Below are positions 59,890-64,000 of a DNA stretch of 64,000 nt, in pieces. The DNA is from JAJPXC01 sp964510535 (GTDB taxonomy: Bacteria; Bacteroidota; Bacteroidia; Bacteroidales; Muribaculaceae). The position numbers and the translations under genes are program-made. The notes beneath the pieces are model-generated. The model was given only the letters and a program-made list of their open reading frames with translations, made no database searches and was not told the DNA's origin. Each line of letters starts with the position of its first letter. Position 1 is the stretch's first letter. The DNA lies in contig CAZECG010000001.1 in assembly GCA_964510535.1 (NCBI GenBank), positions 1-64,000 of the forward strand, given 5' to 3'.

Positions 59890-61038
59890 TTATCCCCGCC
59901 TTTCGTTTCGGAAGTAAAGGGTAAAAAGCAGCGCGCTCCCGATGGCCACCAACGGGATTCCCACTAATGCCGGAGCCGTGTATCCGTAACCTGCGGCTAT
60001 GACGCGGCCCCCAATCCACGCCGCGATGGCGTTACCGGCGTTGTAGGCAATCTGTATGCAAGCCGCTCCGAGCATTTCGCCTCCTCTCGAATACCCCACA
60101 ATCGACGACTGCAAAGGGCTTCCCGACCCGAACAACGCCGCCGTGCCGAGCACCATCAGCGGCACCGCCAAAAAGGCTATATGCGCAAAGAAAAAGAAAG
60201 ACAGCAACACAACGATACCACAAGTTTGCACCCACGCCGCAACCGCACTCGGCTTGAAACGGTCACTCAACAGCCCGGCTAACAGGTTGCCGAGAAACAT
60301 CCCAAGCCCCGCGAGCACCATTATCCACGACATATCACCCACCGAAAACCCCGCTATGTGAGTCATCTGGGGGTCTATGTAACTATACCAACAGTACATC
60401 CCTATCTGCCCGAACAGCACCCCTCCGAATATCAGCCACGGCGGAAGGGTTGTCAGAAACTTGAACTGACCTTTGAAACCCATGTCGGGCAACCCCTCAA
60501 CTTGCGGCACCCACACCTTTATGGCGAGCCATGTCAGCAACCCTGCCAAAGCGACAATCATGAAAGCGGCGCGCCATGTCACGAAATCAGTGAGAAACGT
60601 GCCGACGGGAACTCCGGCGAGAGTGGCCACAGTCATCCCCGCTATCATAAACGACACCGCACTGACCTCGCGTCCCGGACGGGCCAGACGGCGAGCGACG
60701 ATGGCCCCGACCCCAAAATACCCTCCATGTGGTAACCCGGAAATAAATCGCGCCACAAACAGGCACCAAAAATCAGGCGACACAGCCGCAAGCAAATTGC
60801 CGACCGCTATGATTCCCGCCAAAATGAGCATTACGCGTTTCAGCGGCACCTTCCGAGCAAACAGCAACGCCGGCGCGCCGCAGCACACCCCAAGCGCATA
60901 AGCCGATATGAGATGACCCGCGCCGCTGATACTGATGTCTAAATCCGATGCGAGATTACTGAGTATACCCATCATGAGAAACTCAGCGATTCCCAAAGCG
61001 AACGTGCCCAACGCAAGCGCAAACAATCCTTTATTCAT
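59890..61038 (-). CDS. MFS transporter, AraJ-like (DHA1) exporter
   Basis: A 382-residue, 12-helix major facilitator: MNKGLFALALGTFALGIAEFLMMGIL, SAYALGVCCGAPALLFARKVPLKR (A-loop), RFISGLPHGGYFGVGAIVARRL, with the DHA1-type motif GTALFGSGSPLQ in the second half. AraJ/YdhP-like members export sugars, arabinose-like compounds or drugs. It stands alone between the restriction-modification genes and secA, and has no clear promoter element. Confidence 0.9.
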   Translation of the reverse strand: MNKGLFALALGTFALGIAEFLMMGILSNLASDLDISISGAGHLISAYALGVCCGAPALLFARKVPLKRVMLILAGIIAVGNLLAAVSPDFWCLFVARFISGLPHGGYFGVGAIVARRLARPGREVSAVSFMIAGMTVATLAGVPVGTFLTDFVTWRAAFMIVALAGLLTWLAIKVWVPQVEGLPDMGFKGQFKFLTTLPPWLIFGGVLFGQIGMYCWYSYIDPQMTHIAGFSVGDMSWIMVLAGLGMFLGNLLAGLLSDRFKPSAVAAWVQTCGIVVLLSFFFFAHIAFLAVPLMVLGTAALFGSGSPLQSSIVGYSRGGEMLGAACIQIAYNAGNAIAAWIGGRVIAAGYGYTAPALVGIPLVAIGSALLFTLYFRNERRG

Positions 61039-61098
61039 AGTCTAAACCAATTAACAATTCCGACAACCTCTTATAAATCTCATGAAATTTATTAAAAC

Positions 61099-61134
61099 TC
61101 ATACAGGGCTTGCCCTCCGGCAAACCCTGCATGA
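61099..61134 (-). terminator. terminator of secA
   Basis: A 16-bp stem with G-U pairs (61099-61114 with 61119-61134) and a 4-nt loop, followed on the minus strand by GTTTTAATAAATTT. It lies 24 nt after the secA stop. Confidence 0.75.
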
Positions 61135-61158
61135 ATCAATTATCTTTGCGCCCTGCTA

Positions 61159-64000
61159 TTACAGACCGCGGCCGTGGCAATTCTTATACTTTTTGCCCGA
61201 ACCGCAAGGACACGGAGCGTTGCGTTCAATCTTCGGAGCGGCCTTGATAGGCATCGGGCGTTGAGCCTCACCTTGATGTGCCGATGCCGCGGCGCGCTGC
61301 TCGGCCTCTCCGGGCAGAGCCTCCTTAGTCGCCTTGTATCGCGAGTAGTCGTTAGGACGTTCAGGCATCGCGCGCTTCACCTCCGGCTGCTTCTCAACCT
61401 GTTGTTTACCCTCGGAGTCAAGTGTGGCCGAAGCGGCCGACGGACGCTCCTGAACATAAATCTGACCCCTCATCAACGCCGACATCGACTTGACGTTAAG
61501 AGTATTGAGCATTGCTTCAAAAAGATGGAACGATTCAACCTTATAAATCACGAGCGGGTCTTTTTGCTCATACGACGCATTCTGGACCGACTGCCTCAAC
61601 TGGTCAAGCTCGCGCAAGTGTTCTTTCCACAGCTCGTCGATAGTCACAAGCAGTATGGCCTTATGCCACTCCTTCACAATCGAACGGCACTGAGTGTTAT
61701 AGGCTTCCGTTATATCGACCACAAGGTTGAAGATGCGCTTGCCATCGGTAATGGGGACAGCGATGCGACCGTTGGCGCCGCGGTTTTCGACCCAATCCTT
61801 GATGACAGGCATCGCAATCTCGATAATGCGGTCGCTCTTGCGCTGCAAAGCTGAGTTGGCCGCTCCGTGGAGAGCGTCGATAATATCCTCCTTGCTCATG
61901 TTGCGGTACTCATCCTCGCTGAAAGGCGGCTCTATGGTGAGCACTCTCAACAACTCAAGCGACATATCTTCATAACCGGTCGGCTGGTCATATGTGTTCA
62001 CGATATTCTCAACCGTGTCATAGAGCATATTGGCGATGTCAATGCCCACACGCTCTCCGAGCAACGCATGGTGGCGGCGAGAGTAGATGTATGTGCGCTG
62101 CTTATTCATAACGTCGTCATACTCAAGCAGACGCTTACGGATACCGAAGTTGTTTTCCTCAACCCTCTTTTGGGCGTTCTCAATGGCTCGGGTCACCATC
62201 TTCGACTCAATCATCTCTCCCTCTTTCAATCCAAGAGTGTCAAGCATCTTCATGACCCTGTCGGTGGCGAACAGACGCATCAACTGGTCTTCAAACGACA
62301 CGAAGAACACCGACGACCCCGGGTCGCCCTGACGACCGGCACGACCGCGCAACTGACGGTCGACGCGGCGCGACTCATGACGCTCCGTGCCTATGATAGC
62401 CAAACCGCCGGCATCTTTCACCTCCTGCGGCAATTTGATGTCGGTACCGCGGCCCGCCATATTTGTGGCGATGGTCACGGTGCCGGGGCGGCCTGCGAGA
62501 GCCACGATTTCCGCTTCCTTCTGGTGCAGCTTGGCGTTCAACACATTATGTGGTATGTGGCGCATGGTCAACATTCGGCTCAAAAGCTCCGATATTTCCA
62601 CAGAAGTGGTGCCGACAAGCACCGGGCGGCCCTCCTTGACAAGCCCTACGATTTCCTCGATAACAGCCGCATATTTCTCCTTTTTGGTTTTGTAGACGCG
62701 GTCGTTCATATCAATGCGCGCCACGGGGCGGTTGGTGGGAATCGTCACCACATCGAGTTTGTAGATGTCCCACAACTCACCCGCCTCAGTTTCGGCGGTA
62801 CCGGTCATACCGGCCAGCTTGTGGTACATACGGAAGTAGTTTTGCAATGTGATGGTGGCGAAAGTCTGCGTAGCCGCCTCGACCTTAACCCCCTCCTTGG
62901 CCTCTATAGCCTGATGAAGGCCGTCGCTGTAACGGCGTCCCTCCATGATACGGCCGGTCTGCTCGTCAACGATTTTGATTTTATTGTCATCTATGACATA
63001 CTCGACATCTTTTTCAAACAGCGTATAGGCTTTGAGAAGCTGGGTCACGGTATGCACGCGCTCGGCTTTGACGGCGTAGTTTTGCATAGCCTCATCTTTA
63101 CGCTGCTGACGCTCGGCGAGGTCAGTTATATGTTCAAGTTCCGAAAGCTCCGCGGCGATGTCGGGCAACACGAAAAACTGCGGGTCGGTGGTTTTGCCGG
63201 TCAACTCGTCGATACCCTTGTCGGTAAGCTCAACGCTGCGGTTTTTCTCGTCGATGACAAAATAGAGCGGGTCGGTGACAGTGGGCATCTCGCGGCTGTT
63301 GTCCTGCAGATAATAAGCCTCGGTCTGGAGCATGACATTCTTCATACCCTCCTGGCTCAGGAATTTTATAAGCGCGCTGTTTTTGGGCAACCCCTTGAAT
63401 GCGCGGAAAAGCAGCAAAGCGCCCTCTTTCTTGGTGTCCTTGTCGTCCGACGCGAGCTTGGTCTTAGCCTCGCTAAGAATTTGGGTGACGAGCTTACGCT
63501 GCGCCTGCACCACTTTCTCCACATTGGGGCGATACTCGTTGAACAGTTGGTCATCACCTTTGGGTACGGGACCCGAGATGATAAGAGGTGTGCGGGCATC
63601 GTCGATAAGCACCGAGTCGACCTCGTCGACAATAGCGTAATAGTGTTTGCGCTGCACCATATCCTGGGGTGCCATCGCCATATTGTCGCGGAGATAGTCG
63701 AAGCCAAATTCATTGTTGGTTCCGAATGTGATGTCGCAGTTGTAGGCCGCACGGCGAGCAGGGGTGTTAGGCTCATGCTTGTCGATGCAATCCACAGTCG
63801 ACCCGTGGAACATATAGAGCGGGCCCATCCACTCAGAGTCGCGCTTGGAGAGGTAATCGTTGACAGTCACGACGTGTACACCGCGCTTCGAAAGCGAGCG
63901 GAGGAACACCGGGAGCGTCGCCACGAGCGTCTTACCCTCACCGGTAGCCATTTCGGCGATTTTGCCTTGGTGAAGCACCACGCCACCGATAAGCTGCACG
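61159..64000 (-). CDS. secA: protein translocase ATPase SecA, C-terminal ~946 residues (cut by window edge)
   Basis: The gene enters from the right; about 150 residues of the N-terminus are outside. Visible: the ATPase site GEGKTLVATLPVFL with HVVTVNDYLSKRDSEWM, the DEVDS box (AIVDEVDSVLIDDARTPLIISG), the large pre-protein crosslinking domain, NBD2 with TNMAGRGTDIKLP and QLRGRAGRQGDPGSSVFFVS, the helical scaffold, and the C-terminal zinc/SecB-binding tail NAPCPCGSGKKYKNCHG. It drives preproteins through SecYEG. An insertion of ~100 residues in the first NBD region (ILSEAKTKLASDDKDTKKEG...) is typical of Bacteroidota SecA. Confidence 0.97.
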   Translation of the reverse strand, partial: VQLIGGVVLHQGKIAEMATGEGKTLVATLPVFLRSLSKRGVHVVTVNDYLSKRDSEWMGPLYMFHGSTVDCIDKHEPNTPARRAAYNCDITFGTNNEFGFDYLRDNMAMAPQDMVQRKHYYAIVDEVDSVLIDDARTPLIISGPVPKGDDQLFNEYRPNVEKVVQAQRKLVTQILSEAKTKLASDDKDTKKEGALLLFRAFKGLPKNSALIKFLSQEGMKNVMLQTEAYYLQDNSREMPTVTDPLYFVIDEKNRSVELTDKGIDELTGKTTDPQFFVLPDIAAELSELEHITDLAERQQRKDEAMQNYAVKAERVHTVTQLLKAYTLFEKDVEYVIDDNKIKIVDEQTGRIMEGRRYSDGLHQAIEAKEGVKVEAATQTFATITLQNYFRMYHKLAGMTGTAETEAGELWDIYKLDVVTIPTNRPVARIDMNDRVYKTKKEKYAAVIEEIVGLVKEGRPVLVGTTSVEISELLSRMLTMRHIPHNVLNAKLHQKEAEIVALAGRPGTVTIATNMAGRGTDIKLPQEVKDAGGLAIIGTERHESRRVDRQLRGRAGRQGDPGSSVFFVSFEDQLMRLFATDRVMKMLDTLGLKEGEMIESKMVTRAIENAQKRVEENNFGIRKRLLEYDDVMNKQRTYIYSRRHHALLGERVGIDIANMLYDTVENIVNTYDQPTGYEDMSLELLRVLTIEPPFSEDEYRNMSKEDIIDALHGAANSALQRKSDRIIEIAMPVIKDWVENRGANGRIAVPITDGKRIFNLVVDITEAYNTQCRSIVKEWHKAILLVTIDELWKEHLRELDQLRQSVQNASYEQKDPLVIYKVESFHLFEAMLNTLNVKSMSALMRGQIYVQERPSAASATLDSEGKQQVEKQPEVKRAMPERPNDYSRYKATKEALPGEAEQRAAASAHQGEAQRPMPIKAAPKIERNAPCPCGSGKKYKNCHGRGL

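Noticed and set aside
61141..61148. TATCTTTG on the plus strand as a promoter
   Set aside because: No plus-strand gene follows; only shadow ORFs of secA lie downstream.

Overview
The window is chromosomal DNA from a member of the Bacteroidota, order Bacteroidales; GC content near 50% and the gene set would suit a Muribaculaceae-type gut commensal, but the family is an inference. The order-level signs are: promoters with the Bacteroidota -7 element TAnnTTTG (often with TTG about 20 nt upstream), serine palmitoyltransferase for sphingolipids, a glsA/glsB glycine-lipid pair, the long form of IspG, an oversized NusB, and the nusB/yajC/ybbR/coaE neighbourhood. Almost all genes are housekeeping and tightly packed, with many 4-nt ATGA start/stop overlaps.

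Layout. 1-6500 (minus): folP-cdaA (folate and c-di-AMP), argD-proC, ssb, an OPT transporter and a MATE transporter cut by the left edge. 6600-9000: a small membrane protein diverging from a VanZ-like gene, then a Wzx-type flippase. 8910-20460 (minus): dusB coupled to two DUF2807 exported proteins, ptb-buk, spt, aspS-nif3-zinc ribbon protein, and an orphan sensor kinase. 20690-26273 (plus): rpoN, a PAP2-like protein, purE, ispG and an M16 peptidase. 26380-30106 (minus): a four-gene surface-glycan cluster. 30158-31960 (plus): glsA-glsB. An ECF sigma factor follows, then rpsF-rpsR-rplI with a small ORF in front, udk, lptB, and a metal exporter with a Fur-type repressor. 37721-48177 holds rlmH, nadC, a HAD phosphatase, coaE-ybbR-yajC, nusB, thiL, punA, lpxK and sppA. 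48378-50773: a YgjP-like peptidase, a YihY protein and RidA. 50887-55021 (minus): a split chromate transporter with folC, then guaA.

The least ordinary stretch is 55170-59832. A strongly folded, apparently independent RNA gene (about 55258-55571) has its own -7 element and ends in a T6 run; I could not assign it to a family. It is followed directly by a type III restriction-modification system, whose mod gene has an AT-rich central (target recognition) part and whose res gene is interrupted by a one-base frameshift in a T6 run. An MFS exporter and the 3' part of secA close the window.

Functionally the window is rich in envelope work: sphingolipid and glycine-lipid synthesis, lipid A phosphorylation (lpxK), LPS export (lptB), polysaccharide flippase and glycosyltransferases, protein export (secA, yajC) and a membrane protease (sppA). 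No tRNA, rRNA, CRISPR array, insertion sequence or integrase was seen.
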